Part shown: in pieces, positions 14,941 through 23,930 of the stretch
How positions within the stretch are numbered: position 1 is the first letter of the stretch
Layout: each line of letters opens with the position of its first letter
DNA from: Betaproteobacteria bacterium
Lineage (GTDB): Bacteria; Pseudomonadota; Gammaproteobacteria; Burkholderiales; SG8-39
Assembly: GCA_009693435.1 (NCBI GenBank)
Contig: SHXF01000023.1
Location: 1-48,556, forward strand
Length of the DNA stretch: 48,556 nt
Reading direction: 5' to 3'
Program-made: the position numbers and the translations under genes
The notes under the pieces: generated by a model
Seen by the model: the letters and a program-made list of their open reading frames with translations, nothing else
Databases searched by the model: none
Told to the model about the DNA's origin: nothing

Positions 14941-16183
14941 GAAGAGCGCGATTTCCGGCCAGGCGCGGAAACAGCCGTAGCGCGTTGCCCCGCTCGATAT
15001 CGGCAATATCCGCATCGCTGAAGCCGAACTTGCGGATCGCGGCAATGGGGTCGCCGATGCTGGTCACCACCCACGGGAAATCGCTGCCCAGCATGACGTT
15101 CTGCGGCGACGTTACTTCCATCAGCGGCAACAGCGTATTCGGCCCGTAGGTGTGGGCGATTTCGTAGTACAGCTTCCTGATCTCGTGCAGCGGCCCGTTC
15201 GGCAGGCGCGCGGCCAGCTTGGGATTGGCCGCGCCCAGCCGGGCGATGCGCGCCGAGTACAGCGGCACCGCGCTGCCGGCATGGGCAAAGATGAAGCGTA
15301 TGTCCGGAAACCGGGAAAGCGTGCCGCTGTAGAGGAGACTCATCACGGCGCGCACCGTGTCGAACAGGTATTCGATCTGCGCATCCGGCACGTCCTCGAT
15401 CAGGTTCATGCAGCAGGGCGCGACGGTCGGATGGAAAAACACGACGGCCTTGCGGCGGTTCAGTTCCTCGAATACCGGCGCAAACGATGCATCTCCCGGC
15501 CACTTGTTGTCGTAATTGGTCATCAGCACGATGCCGTCCGCCTTCAGGGTATCGAGGGAATACTCGATCTCGCGCAGGCTGCCCTCCGTGTCGGGCAGCG
15601 GCAGGCCGGCAAAGGCCCCGAAGCGGCCCGGGTAATCGCGCACCAGCTTCGCGCTGTACTCGTTGCAATCGCGCGCTATGCGGCGTCCCTGCGCGACGTT
15701 GCCAAACCACATCCCGGGCGCCGACACCGAGGTGACCGCGGTGGCCACCCCGTTCTTGTCCATTTCCTCTATCGATTTTTCCGGCGTCCACGCCTGCACT
15801 TTCTGCCACAGCGACGCCACCGCGGTGCTGCCGACCCGTTCCCTGCCCGGATCGATGAGGTAGCAGGGGGGCACAACGTGGTGGTGAACGTCGACCCGGT
15901 ACGGCGCGGAATTTCCGCCTTGCGACTGAGCCTGTCCTGCTGCCCCTGCTGAGGCGGCGGCGCCGCCTGCGGCGGACGCCGCAGCAAGCACCCTGTTTCC
16001 ACTGCGCCGGCCGGGAAGAATCAGGCCGGAGGCAGTCTGCGAAAACGGCTCCCGCGCGCCCAACGCGCTGAGGAATCCCCCCTGCCGATCGCAGTCGATG
16101 CACCAGAATCCATGACGCCCGATGCGGCGCGACGCCGGCGCCCCAGCAACCGCATTCACCGACTGTCCAGACAGATTCATCAT
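14936..16183 (-). CDS. Metal-dependent amidohydrolase (ACMSD/decarboxylase-like, amidohydrolase_2)
   Basis: A 415-residue protein. From about residue 97 it is an amidohydrolase_2 barrel: VDVHHHVVPP (His100-102), VFFHPT, FIFAHAGS and GSDFPW supply the metal and catalytic residues of 2-amino-3-carboxymuconate-semialdehyde-decarboxylase-like enzymes, which decarboxylate or hydrolyse aromatic or ring-opened acids. The first 90 residues are unusual: a CIDC pair at 28-31, then GRRSGNR with a long Ala/Gly hydrophobic stretch (65-85), like a twin-arginine signal placed internally. ATG 16183 has GAGGAG eight bases upstream; a second ATG follows directly. The Bug gene upstream ends 36 bp before, so both are probably co-transcribed. 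Confidence 0.88.
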   Translation of the reverse strand: MMNLSGQSVNAVAGAPASRRIGRHGFWCIDCDRQGGFLSALGAREPFSQTASGLILPGRRSGNRVLAAASAAGGAAASAGAAGQAQSQGGNSAPYRVDVHHHVVPPCYLIDPGRERVGSTAVASLWQKVQAWTPEKSIEEMDKNGVATAVTSVSAPGMWFGNVAQGRRIARDCNEYSAKLVRDYPGRFGAFAGLPLPDTEGSLREIEYSLDTLKADGIVLMTNYDNKWPGDASFAPVFEELNRRKAVVFFHPTVAPCCMNLIEDVPDAQIEYLFDTVRAVMSLLYSGTLSRFPDIRFIFAHAGSAVPLYSARIARLGAANPKLAARLPNGPLHEIRKLYYEIAHTYGPNTLLPLMEVTSPQNVMLGSDFPWVVTSIGDPIAAIRKFGFSDADIADIERGNALRLFPRLAGNRALQ

Positions 16184-16219
16184 TGCATTTTCTCCTCGGA
16201 TTTTCAAAATGCCGCTGTG

Positions 16220-17215
16220 CTATTGCTGCTGAGGCCGGTACCCGGTGGCCTTGACCATGTCGGCGATCTGTTTGCCAAAGACGCGGCTCGTTTTGAGAAA
16301 TTCGGCGAACTGCGTCGCATTCATGCTGTTCACTTCGTAGTATGACGGCTCGATTATCTTTTCGCGGTACGCCTTCGCGTTCAGTGCTTTCACGACTTCG
16401 ACGTTGAGGCGATTGACGATGTCCGGGGGTATGCCGGCCGGGCCGACCAGCGCGAACCACGATCGCAATTCAAGATCGATGCCCAGCTCCTTGTAGGTGG
16501 GCACATCCGGCAGTATGGGCATGCGCTGATCGCCGGGCAGCGCCAGCGGTTTCAACCTCCCCGACCTGATGTGCGGCAGCACCACCGGCGGCGTGCTGAG
16601 GGAAATGTCGGCTTCGCCGGCCACGACCGCCTGGATGGACGGGGCCGCGCCCTTGTAGGGGACGTGAGCGATGTCTATGCCCATCGCATGCTTGATGATT
16701 TCGAGCGCCTGATGCCCGGCGCCACCCTCTCCGAAAGAGGCAAAATTCAGTTTGCCCGGGTTCGCCTTTGCATACGCCACCATTTCCCTGAAGGTATTGA
16801 ATGGCGTCTTGTAGTGCGTCACCAGAATGGCGCGCACGTAGACGAGCTGCGCGATGCCGACGAAGTCCTTGTCCGCGTCGAACGGCAGGCTGGGCAACAG
16901 GTGGGGCAGCACCGCCAGGCTGTCGCTGGATATGCTGCAAAGCGTATAACCGTCGGGCGGCGATTTCGCGCAAATATTCAGGCCGACCACGCCGGTCGCT
17001 CCCGGGCGATTCTCCACCAGTACCTGCTGCCCCATGGATTCGAACATATATTGCCCGACCGTCCGTACCAGCGGATCCAGCACACCGCCCGCGGGGAAGG
17101 GAACGATGATGCGGATCGGCTTGTTCGGAAATTTGTCCTGGGCTCGAACCGGGGATGGCGCGCCCGCGCCCAGCATCGTGCAGGCCGCGAGCAGCAGGAT
17201 CAGGAATCGATTCAT
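16220..17215 (-). CDS. Bug-family substrate-binding protein (C), tandem copy 1
   Basis: A 331-residue Bug receptor with a signal peptide (MNRFLILLLAACTMLGAGAP, cleavage near VRAQ-D). Landmarks are KFPNKPIRIIVPFPAGGVLD, VENRPGATG, SPPDGYTLC, HVPYKGAAPS and VNRLNVEVV. It is very similar to the next Bug gene (17369-18364); long blocks such as LSTPPVVLPHI and GRLKPLALPGDQRMPILPDV are shared, which points to a tandem duplication. It lies upstream of the amidohydrolase gene, so it may deliver that enzyme's substrate. No membrane partner is seen. Confidence 0.93.
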   Translation of the reverse strand: MNRFLILLLAACTMLGAGAPSPVRAQDKFPNKPIRIIVPFPAGGVLDPLVRTVGQYMFESMGQQVLVENRPGATGVVGLNICAKSPPDGYTLCSISSDSLAVLPHLLPSLPFDADKDFVGIAQLVYVRAILVTHYKTPFNTFREMVAYAKANPGKLNFASFGEGGAGHQALEIIKHAMGIDIAHVPYKGAAPSIQAVVAGEADISLSTPPVVLPHIRSGRLKPLALPGDQRMPILPDVPTYKELGIDLELRSWFALVGPAGIPPDIVNRLNVEVVKALNAKAYREKIIEPSYYEVNSMNATQFAEFLKTSRVFGKQIADMVKATGYRPQQQ

Positions 17216-17316
17216 ATACCGCTCCTCAAACATGGATGAAGTTTTCGTCCGGTTTGCCGGTGACGCCCTGCACACTGCACGCGGCGTCCCGGGTACTCCG
17301 CAGGCCATGCAGCATG

Positions 17317-17381
17317 CTATTGCCGCGTCCTATTGCTGCGTCCTATTGCCGCGTCCTATTGCCGCGTCCTATTGCTGGGGC
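17317..17381. repeat. 13-bp tandem repeat overlapping a Bug stop codon
   Basis: Five units of ctattgccgcgtc with one or two changes. On the minus strand each unit reads CAA-TAG, and the first unit met (17381-17369) holds the real stop of Bug D at 17371-17369. Four further copies of the gene's last codon plus stop therefore lie downstream. Confidence 0.92.
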
Positions 17382-18364
17382 GCCTTGTACCCTGCGTCCT
17401 TGAGCAATTCGGCGATCTGCCTGCCCCAGACCCGATGCACCTTCATCAGTTCCGCAAACTGGGTGGCAGTGCCGCTGGTCGCTTCGTAGTAGGAGGGTTC
17501 CAGGAACTTCTCGCGATACACGCTGCTGTTCAGCGTTTTCACGATTTCGGCGTTGAGGCGGTTGACGATGTCCCTGGGTAGGTTGGCCGGGCCGATCAGG
17601 CCGAACCAGGAACGCAACTCCAGATCGATGCCCAGTTCCTTGTACGTGGGGACATCCGGAAGTATCGGCATACGCTGATCCCCGGGCAATGCCAGCGGCT
17701 TCAACCTGCCCGATTTGATATGCGGCAGTACCACCGGCGGCGTACTCAGCGACAGTTCGACTTCCCCGGCCACCACCGCCTGTATCGCCGGACCCGCGCC
17801 CTTGTAGGGCACGTGGGTGATACTGGTGCCGGTGGCGCGCTTGATGATCTCTATCGCCTGATGACCGGCGCTGCCCTCGCCGAAGGACGAGAAATTCAGC
17901 TTGCCGGGGTTGGCCCTGGCATGCGCGACCAATTCGCTGAACGAATTGAACGGCGCCCGGGAATTCGCGACCAGGATCGCGCGGACATACACGAGCTGGG
18001 CGATGGCCGTGAAATCCTTCTCCGGATCGTAGGGCAGATTGGGAATCAGAAAGGGCACCACCGACAGGCTGTCGCTCGATATGGCGCATAGCGTGTAGCC
18101 GTCGGGCGGAGATTTGGCGCAGATGTTGAGTCCAACCACGCCGGTCGCACCCGGGCGGTTCTCGATCAGCACCTGCTGCCCCATGGATTCGGACAGGTAT
18201 TGTGCGATCGAACGTGTCAACGGGTCCATCACGCCGCCAGCCGGAAACGGAACGATGATGCGTATCGGCCTGCTCGGATACTTTTCCTGTGCCCCGGCCG
18301 GCGTCGGTGCAACCGCACCCAGCAGAGCGCTGGCCGCAAGCAGCAGCGTCAGGAACCGGACCAT
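17369..18364 (-). CDS. Bug-family substrate-binding protein (D), tandem copy 2
   Basis: A 331-residue Bug receptor with signal peptide (MVRFLTLLLAASALLGAVAP, cleavage near AGAQ-E). It is the same length as its neighbour and about 70% identical by eye. Differences cluster in the signal, at VANSRAPFNSFSEL and in the C-terminal 60 residues, so ligand specificity may have shifted. ATG 18364 opens the signal peptide. It is divergent from the CocE/NonD hydrolase; the 240-bp gap between them must hold both promoters, but I could not define either. Confidence 0.93.
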   Translation of the reverse strand: MVRFLTLLLAASALLGAVAPTPAGAQEKYPSRPIRIIVPFPAGGVMDPLTRSIAQYLSESMGQQVLIENRPGATGVVGLNICAKSPPDGYTLCAISSDSLSVVPFLIPNLPYDPEKDFTAIAQLVYVRAILVANSRAPFNSFSELVAHARANPGKLNFSSFGEGSAGHQAIEIIKRATGTSITHVPYKGAGPAIQAVVAGEVELSLSTPPVVLPHIKSGRLKPLALPGDQRMPILPDVPTYKELGIDLELRSWFGLIGPANLPRDIVNRLNAEIVKTLNSSVYREKFLEPSYYEATSGTATQFAELMKVHRVWGRQIAELLKDAGYKAPQQ

Positions 18365-18604
18365 GCGTATCTCCCCATTTCGACCAGCAGGCGCCTGCCT
18401 CGAGCACGGAGTGCACGGAACCGAAAGCGGGCTAAGATCCAAAAAAATCGGCGCGTTGAAGTGCAAGTGTGGCCACCGCGCCGATTCGGAGTGTAACGGC
18501 GGACCGAGGTCGCAAGCAATCTTCGTTGCCCGATCGGCTGGGCAGCGGCTGCACAAACGCTCGAACAACGGCTGTCAGGACAGCGCAACTACAGGAGCAA
18601 CGAA

Positions 18605-20299
18605 GTGGAACTCACCAGAAAAGACATCCAGGGCTTCGGCAAGTTCGCCGATCAGGCAGTGCTGCCGACGCGCATCGTGTTCATCGCCATGCGCGACGGC
18701 GTGAAGATCGCGGGCGCACTGTACCTGCCGAAGGGCAGGAAAGCTTCAAGCCGACTGCCCACCCTGCTGGCCGCGTCACCGTACCGCTTCGACAACAACG
18801 TTGCGCCGGCACTGCCGGTATTCCTGTGGCGCGAGACCGGACCGATCGACTGGTATCTGGAACAGGGCTATGCCTTCCTCCATGTGGACGTGCGCGGCAC
18901 CGGACGATCCGGGGGCGAGTTCCGTTACATGGACCGCAAGGAACAACGCGATATTGCCGAGGTGGTCGAATGGGCCGCGCGCCAGAAGTGGTCCAACGGC
19001 AGGGTCGGCGGCATCGGACAGTCGTACTACGCGCGCATGCAGTGGTTCATGGCGATCCAGAATCCGAAGGGCCTCGCCTGCGTCGCGCCCTACGACGGCA
19101 ACGTCGACACCTATCGTTCCTCCGCCTACACGGGCGGCATTCCCGGAGAGTTCCCCTCCATCTGGTACAACAACAACACGCGCATCGTGAACAACAACCC
19201 CGCAAGCGGCCCGCCGCGCCTGCTCGAGTGGGACTACCCCAAGGCGGTGCGCGCGCATCCGACCTACGACACATTCTGGAAGGCGCGCGCTGCGGCCGAG
19301 ATGCTGCACAAGGCGCGGGTGCCGGTGTTTTCCATCGGCGTGTGGCGCAAGGTCGATCTGCATCTGAGCGGCAACATCGTCGGCTTCGAGCGCGCCGGCG
19401 GCCCGAAGAAGCTGCTGGTGTTCGGGTCGGCCAACGTGCACGCGGCGGTGCAGGATTTCGCCAGCATCCAATTCCACGAGACCTACCTGCTGCCCTTCTA
19501 CGACCGCTACCTGAAAGGCAAGGAAACGAACTACGAATCGCAGCCGGCGGTACGCTATTTTGCGAGCGGCGCCGATACCATGCGCAGTGCCGACGCCTGG
19601 CCGCCGACGGACATCCGCTACCGCGTCTATCACCTCGGCGCGGGACCGACCGGCAGCGTCACGTCGTTCAATGACGGCGCGCTCGGCGAATCGGCGCCCG
19701 CGGGCGCCGCGACCACTTCGTACGACTATCCCGACCCCGGCTGGCGCATGGGGGTGGTCGGCTTCGGACCCGACGGCCGGCCCGATCCGGCACGGCGGGT
19801 GCTCACCTTCACCAGCGCGCCGCTGGACGCGGACCTCGAAGTGACCGGACCGATCAAACTCGTGCTGCACGCCTCCACTTCGCGCCGCGACACCGATTTC
19901 ATCGTCAAGCTCTCCGAGCAGTACCCGCAACCGGACGAGGAGCGCCGCAAGGATATCAATCCGCGATACCTGGTGGTCACCAAAGGCTGGCTGCGCGCCT
20001 CGCACCGCGCGCTCGATGCCAGGCACAGCAGCGAATACGCGCCCTGGTACACGCACACCGATCCGCAACCGCTGACACCGGGCAAGGTGTACCGCTTCGA
20101 GATCGCGGTGATGCCGACCGCGCACCGCTTCGCCAGAGGCAGCCGCATCCGCTTGGAGATCGCCAACGGCGATTCATCGGTCACCGAATTCGTGTTCGCG
20201 CACGAATACCCGCCGAACAAGATCGGCCGCGACACCTTGCATCACGATGCACGCCATCCGTCGCAACTTTTCCTGCCGGTGCGCAACGTGCCGGCCTGA
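18605..20299 (+). CDS. CocE/NonD-family alpha/beta hydrolase
   Basis: A 564-residue serine hydrolase of the X-Pro dipeptidyl-peptidase S15/CocE type. The nucleophile Ser140 lies in GGIGQSYYARMQ; the preceding DVRGTGRSGGE (95-105) is the oxyanion-hole strand. The C-terminal third (from FTSAPLDADLEVTGP) is the jelly-roll domain of CocE. Known members hydrolyse acyl esters, cephalosporin esters or glutaryl amides. The start is GTG 18605, with AGGAG at 18593-18597. No signal peptide is visible, so the enzyme is cytoplasmic. It is a single-gene unit. Confidence 0.92.
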   Translation: MELTRKDIQGFGKFADQAVLPTRIVFIAMRDGVKIAGALYLPKGRKASSRLPTLLAASPYRFDNNVAPALPVFLWRETGPIDWYLEQGYAFLHVDVRGTGRSGGEFRYMDRKEQRDIAEVVEWAARQKWSNGRVGGIGQSYYARMQWFMAIQNPKGLACVAPYDGNVDTYRSSAYTGGIPGEFPSIWYNNNTRIVNNNPASGPPRLLEWDYPKAVRAHPTYDTFWKARAAAEMLHKARVPVFSIGVWRKVDLHLSGNIVGFERAGGPKKLLVFGSANVHAAVQDFASIQFHETYLLPFYDRYLKGKETNYESQPAVRYFASGADTMRSADAWPPTDIRYRVYHLGAGPTGSVTSFNDGALGESAPAGAATTSYDYPDPGWRMGVVGFGPDGRPDPARRVLTFTSAPLDADLEVTGPIKLVLHASTSRRDTDFIVKLSEQYPQPDEERRKDINPRYLVVTKGWLRASHRALDARHSSEYAPWYTHTDPQPLTPGKVYRFEIAVMPTAHRFARGSRIRLEIANGDSSVTEFVFAHEYPPNKIGRDTLHHDARHPSQLFLPVRNVPA

Positions 20300-20426
20300 T
20301 GGTATTTCCGCAGGGTGCGCGCAACCAGCGGCGCTACGCAGGACAGACATCGGCCGGCGGCAGGCTATCGGGTCGGAACTGCCGCGGGGCGAACTACGAA
20401 GTGAACCCGCGAAGCGAACTGCGTGT

Positions 20427-23093
20427 TCACTTCTGCGGGGGTTGCGCCTTGGTCAGGGTCAGCTCGCCCTGACGCAGCGCCGGCAGGGCCTCGGTAAAGT
20501 CCGCGCCCGATTGCAGCAACCGGGTCAGCTCTTTGGACGATCCGGGCGGTCCGACGAACACAGCGCCAAGGACAGTGCCTGCGTGCAGCACCAGTCGCCA
20601 CCAGAGGATGCCGCCTCCCGCAGAGGTCAGAACCTCGCACCCGTCCGCCACGGGATCGGTGGCGCCGAAACTGCGCAGGTCGATGCCTTCGGACTTGAGT
20701 TGCAGCACGATGCGCGGCTGCGCGGCGGACGCCTCGCTGCCCAGCATCGCTTCCACCGCCGCGCGCGCCTGATCCACGGCAACCGGCCAAAGGCCGGCCA
20801 GCCCCTTGCCCGCCTCCGCCACATCGCCCGCCGCAAAAATCATGGGGTCGGAAGTGCGCATGGACGCATCGACCTTGACACCGCGACCGACCTCCAGGCC
20901 GGCCTCGCGCGCGAGTCCGCTATTGGGCGCGATGCCGGCACAGGCGAGAAACAGGTCAGCCTCCAGCAACCGGCCATCCTCCAGGCGCACGCCGCGCAGC
21001 AGCTCGTCCCCCTCGAAGCCCGCCACCCTGCACTCGGTGAGCGTGTCGACGCCCTGGTGCCCAAGGTACGTCGTCAGCAGTTGCGCGCCTTCGGCATCCA
21101 GTTGCCGGTCCATCAGACGCTTGCTGCGCTGGAGGATGGTCACGCGCAGGCCCAGGTGGGTCATGGCCTCCGCGGCCTCGATGCCGAGGACGCCACCGCC
21201 GATCACGATCGCTTTCTTCGCCCCGATGCGCTGGATCGCCGCCCGGATCGCCTGCGCATCCGCAGCGCTGCGCAGCACGAAGGCATTGTCATGTGCGAGA
21301 AAGCCGGGGCCGGGCGGCGCCGCCTTCGCGCCTGTGGCCAGAACCAGCCGGTCGTACTCGAGGCTTTCGCCCGTTCCGAGACGAACCGTCCTGGCCTCCC
21401 GGTCGATTGCCACTGCCACGGTGTTGAGCCATACCGTGATCCTGTTTTCCTTGTACCAACTGTCCGGCACCAGGTGCATGCCGTCCATGGAGGTCTGGTT
21501 GTAGATGACGCGCCCAATCGACATGCGGTTGTAGAAGTGATGCGGCTCATCGGCCACCACGGTGATCTGCACCGATGCGCTTTCGCGCCGCAGTGTCTCG
21601 GCCGCGGTGATGCCGGCAACGCCATTGCCGATGATCAGCACGCGGCTGATTCCTGCGGCGGCGGCGCGGTCCGGCTTGGGCGCCTCCGGTTGCGCGGGCA
21701 CGACGGCCGGCACGCTGCGCGGATCGCGGTCTATCGTCACGGCGCCGGTCGCCCGACAACTGCAAGCGAGACGCGCCCTCCCCTCCAGTCCGAGGCGGCG
21801 CAGCGTGGCCAGTTCCTCCGGGCCGGGCGCGTCCAGCTGGTCGTGCCCATCGACGATGCCCACCGGGTCGGCGCCGCACAGGCCCGAACGGCAGCCAAAA
21901 TCGATGGGCACACCGGCCGCTTCCATGGCCTCGAGCAGGGTCTGGTCGCTTTTCGCCGAAAAGGTCTTGCCCGAACCCCGCTCGGTGATCTGAATGCCGG
22001 CCATGTCGCGCGCGCGCGCGGCATGCACCTTGATCGGGTCCACGCGCACTTGCGATTCGGCCGAATCGAGCGCATGGAATGCCAGCTCGGCGCGCACCGC
22101 GCCCCACAGCACCGCCGCCGCGATGGGCAGGGCGATGAATCGGCTCGATTCCACCAGCCAGCCAGGCGGAACGACGACGGCGAGTTCGGACACGCTGTTG
22201 ACCAGGATGGGACCGGCGAAGTAGTAGTAGATCAGCAGCGCGGCCAGGCCGAAGGCCGTCGCAAGGCGATACGCGCTCAGGTTCAGCAGGCTGCGCAGCG
22301 TAAAGAACAGGCCGGCGCTGACGAACGTGCTTCCCGCGAGCGCCAGCAGGTACCGGCCGAATCCCAGCTCCAGCACACCTGCGACGTTGTAGTAGCCCCA
22401 GATCAGCCCCGGCAGCGAAGACATGAAGATCATCCGCTGCATCGAATGGCGCGGGTCGTTGTCCCCCAGATCGCCGAATATGGCTGCGCGCGGATTGAAA
22501 TCGAAGCAATTCTTCTGACAGCCGACACAGGTCGGGCAATAACCGTTGCGCACGACGATCAGCGGCGACTGCCCGTGGGAGCGTTGCACCGGCGCGAGCG
22601 GGCAGAAGGTGCCGCACCAGCCGCTGCGCCCTTTGTAAAACACGCCGCCGATGAACGCCAGCACGATACTGATCGCGCACATCACGCCCACCGCCCAGCC
22701 AGTCTGGTTGAGAACGAGCGAACGAATCGAAATCATGGACACCAACACGCCGATGGCAATCGCATACGACCAGAAGCGCAGCCTGGACGGCAGGGTCAGC
22801 GCGCGGCCGAAACCCAGTATCCGCGGCAGCTGGTTCACAAAAGCCATGGGGCACAGTTGCCGCCACAGGCCCGGCGCAATGGCGAACAGCGCGGGCAGGC
22901 ACGGCACGACCACGCCCCAGAACAGGCGCAATCCCAATTCTGGATGGGTGAACAGCAGACCGATCTCGGCGAAGGTCAGCCCGAGCACGACCAGACGCAA
23001 CAGCATCCACACCGGATCCGGAATCCGCTGCGGAAGGCGCGTGTAGTTGATGAAAACTTCAGACGGGGACGCAATCTCGAGGCTGGGCGGCAT
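20427..23093 (-). CDS. Membrane polyferredoxin / 2Fe-2S / FAD-NAD(P) oxidoreductase fusion
   Basis: An 888-residue, three-part electron-transfer protein. Residues 25-340 contain several membrane helices and a NapH/polyferredoxin core with WCGTFCP (Cys160, Cys164) and CPTCVGCQKNC (Cys186, 189, 192, 196). Residues 365-455 are a plant-type ferredoxin domain: Cys401 and Cys406 are present, but the third ligand position is Asp409 (CGADP), and a CSC pair follows (444, 446). Residues 483-888 are a NirB/NirD-reductase-like FAD domain with GNGVAG at 489-494 and a second Rossmann motif IGGGVLG. It probably moves electrons from NAD(P)H to or from the membrane pool. Upstream lies a broken cyclic-nucleotide-binding gene. 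ATG 23093. Confidence 0.88.
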   Translation of the reverse strand: MPPSLEIASPSEVFINYTRLPQRIPDPVWMLLRLVVLGLTFAEIGLLFTHPELGLRLFWGVVVPCLPALFAIAPGLWRQLCPMAFVNQLPRILGFGRALTLPSRLRFWSYAIAIGVLVSMISIRSLVLNQTGWAVGVMCAISIVLAFIGGVFYKGRSGWCGTFCPLAPVQRSHGQSPLIVVRNGYCPTCVGCQKNCFDFNPRAAIFGDLGDNDPRHSMQRMIFMSSLPGLIWGYYNVAGVLELGFGRYLLALAGSTFVSAGLFFTLRSLLNLSAYRLATAFGLAALLIYYYFAGPILVNSVSELAVVVPPGWLVESSRFIALPIAAAVLWGAVRAELAFHALDSAESQVRVDPIKVHAARARDMAGIQITERGSGKTFSAKSDQTLLEAMEAAGVPIDFGCRSGLCGADPVGIVDGHDQLDAPGPEELATLRRLGLEGRARLACSCRATGAVTIDRDPRSVPAVVPAQPEAPKPDRAAAAGISRVLIIGNGVAGITAAETLRRESASVQITVVADEPHHFYNRMSIGRVIYNQTSMDGMHLVPDSWYKENRITVWLNTVAVAIDREARTVRLGTGESLEYDRLVLATGAKAAPPGPGFLAHDNAFVLRSAADAQAIRAAIQRIGAKKAIVIGGGVLGIEAAEAMTHLGLRVTILQRSKRLMDRQLDAEGAQLLTTYLGHQGVDTLTECRVAGFEGDELLRGVRLEDGRLLEADLFLACAGIAPNSGLAREAGLEVGRGVKVDASMRTSDPMIFAAGDVAEAGKGLAGLWPVAVDQARAAVEAMLGSEASAAQPRIVLQLKSEGIDLRSFGATDPVADGCEVLTSAGGGILWWRLVLHAGTVLGAVFVGPPGSSKELTRLLQSGADFTEALPALRQGELTLTKAQPPQK

Positions 23094-23127
23094 GGCGGAC
23101 AGACAGGAAGCGGGGTTTCAGGAACGA

Positions 23128-23144
23128 GCCCGTATCAAACGGGC
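23128..23144 (-). terminator. Small hairpin between the cNMP-binding pseudogene and the oxidoreductase
   Basis: GCCCGT (23128-23133) pairs with ACGGGC (23139-23144) around atcaa. It is a short stem without T-run, so a weak attenuator at best. Confidence 0.3.
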
Positions 23145-23158
23145 ACGTATCATATTGG

Positions 23159-23620
23159 TCAATTGCGTGCCTGGACGCGACGCAGGCGCGCGCTGAGCAC
23201 GCGACCGAGGTCGAACAACAACTCGCGCGCAATGCGCGGATGCCAGGCAGACAGCTTGGTGAACGCGGCATGCGAGAGCGCCAGGAGTTCACAGGGCTCG
23301 CTGGCGTGGATCGATGCCAGGCGCGGCGCGCCATCGAAGAACGCGAGTTCGCCGAACACCGAGCCGGCGGCGATGGTGGCGATGACCCGCGATTTCCTGG
23401 GCGCGTCGATGACCACATCGACCCTGCCCGATTGCAGGATGTACAGGGTCCGGTCCGAATCGCCCATGCGCAGGATCTGCGCTCCGGCGGGAAAACGCTA
23501 GTGCTCTACGAAATCCAGCAAGGAGCGCCACTCCGTTTCATCGAGTCCGCGCAGAATGACGGTGTCATCGGCCGCAACGTGCCGGGCCGGATCGTCATAG
23601 TTGAACAGGTTCGCCTTCAT
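23159..23620 (-). pseudogene. Cyclic-nucleotide-binding (Crp/cAMP-binding fold) protein with in-frame amber stop
   Basis: Reading from ATG 23620, the frame gives 40 residues ending LLDFVEH, then TAG (23500-23498), then continues in the same frame as RFPAGAQILRMGDSDRTLYI through a complete cNMP-binding domain to 23159. The join is exactly what the family requires: a helix followed by the RxFxAGxxIL strand. The domain has LQSGRVDVV, FGELAFFDGAPRLASI (the phosphate-binding cassette, with GE and R) and the C-helix LGRVLSARLRR. There is no DNA-binding domain. A single codon, possibly CAG or CGG originally, has become TAG. Residual translation from ATG 23467 would lack the first strand. It lies 65 bp upstream of the oxidoreductase gene, suggesting it once gated that enzyme. 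Confidence 0.85.
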
Positions 23621-23628
23621 TGCCGTCA

Positions 23629-23666
23629 CTCCGTATTCCACGCTCCGTATTCCACGCTCCGCATTG
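23629..23666. repeat. 14-bp tandem repeat upstream of the cNMP-binding pseudogene
   Basis: Two perfect units of ctccgtattccacg (23629-23642, 23643-23656) and a decayed third. They lie 9 bp upstream of ATG 23620, where the ribosome binding site would be expected. The rest of the 23621-23930 gap between the divergent genes shows no gene and no promoter that I trust. Confidence 0.85.
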
Positions 23667-23930
23667 CGCTACGGGCCCGGCAAGTTTGAAATCATCACCG
23701 TTACATGGGGCGGGCACCATTTTAGCCCGGCTGCTGCAGCGCGGTGACGACTTCGCGAGTGGATGGTCGTGACACCGGATTTGAGGGTATGTCCGTGGCG
23801 CGGCCGCCTGCAATAGCGTTGGCGCTGCGGGACAAGAACTCCCGGGAACTCAGGGGTATGATGCCCCGGTGGAACACGACCACCCGCTGCCCGCCCCACG
23901 AACGGCATCCCTTAGCCAAAGGAGAACAGC

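Noticed and set aside
17317..17381. CRISPR array
   Set aside because: Units are contiguous 13-mers without spacers, and there are no cas genes. The same holds for the other arrays in the window.
20398..20433. Inverted repeat gaagtgaac/gttcacttc as a terminator between the CocE gene and the oxidoreductase
   Set aside because: A 9-bp stem with an 18-base loop and no T-run that overlaps the oxidoreductase stop; not convincing.
20247..23501. A 1084-codon open frame on the plus strand opposite the oxidoreductase gene
   Set aside because: It is the antisense shadow of a GC-rich gene with clear Fe-S and FAD motifs; its translation is Arg/His/Gln-rich without any domain.
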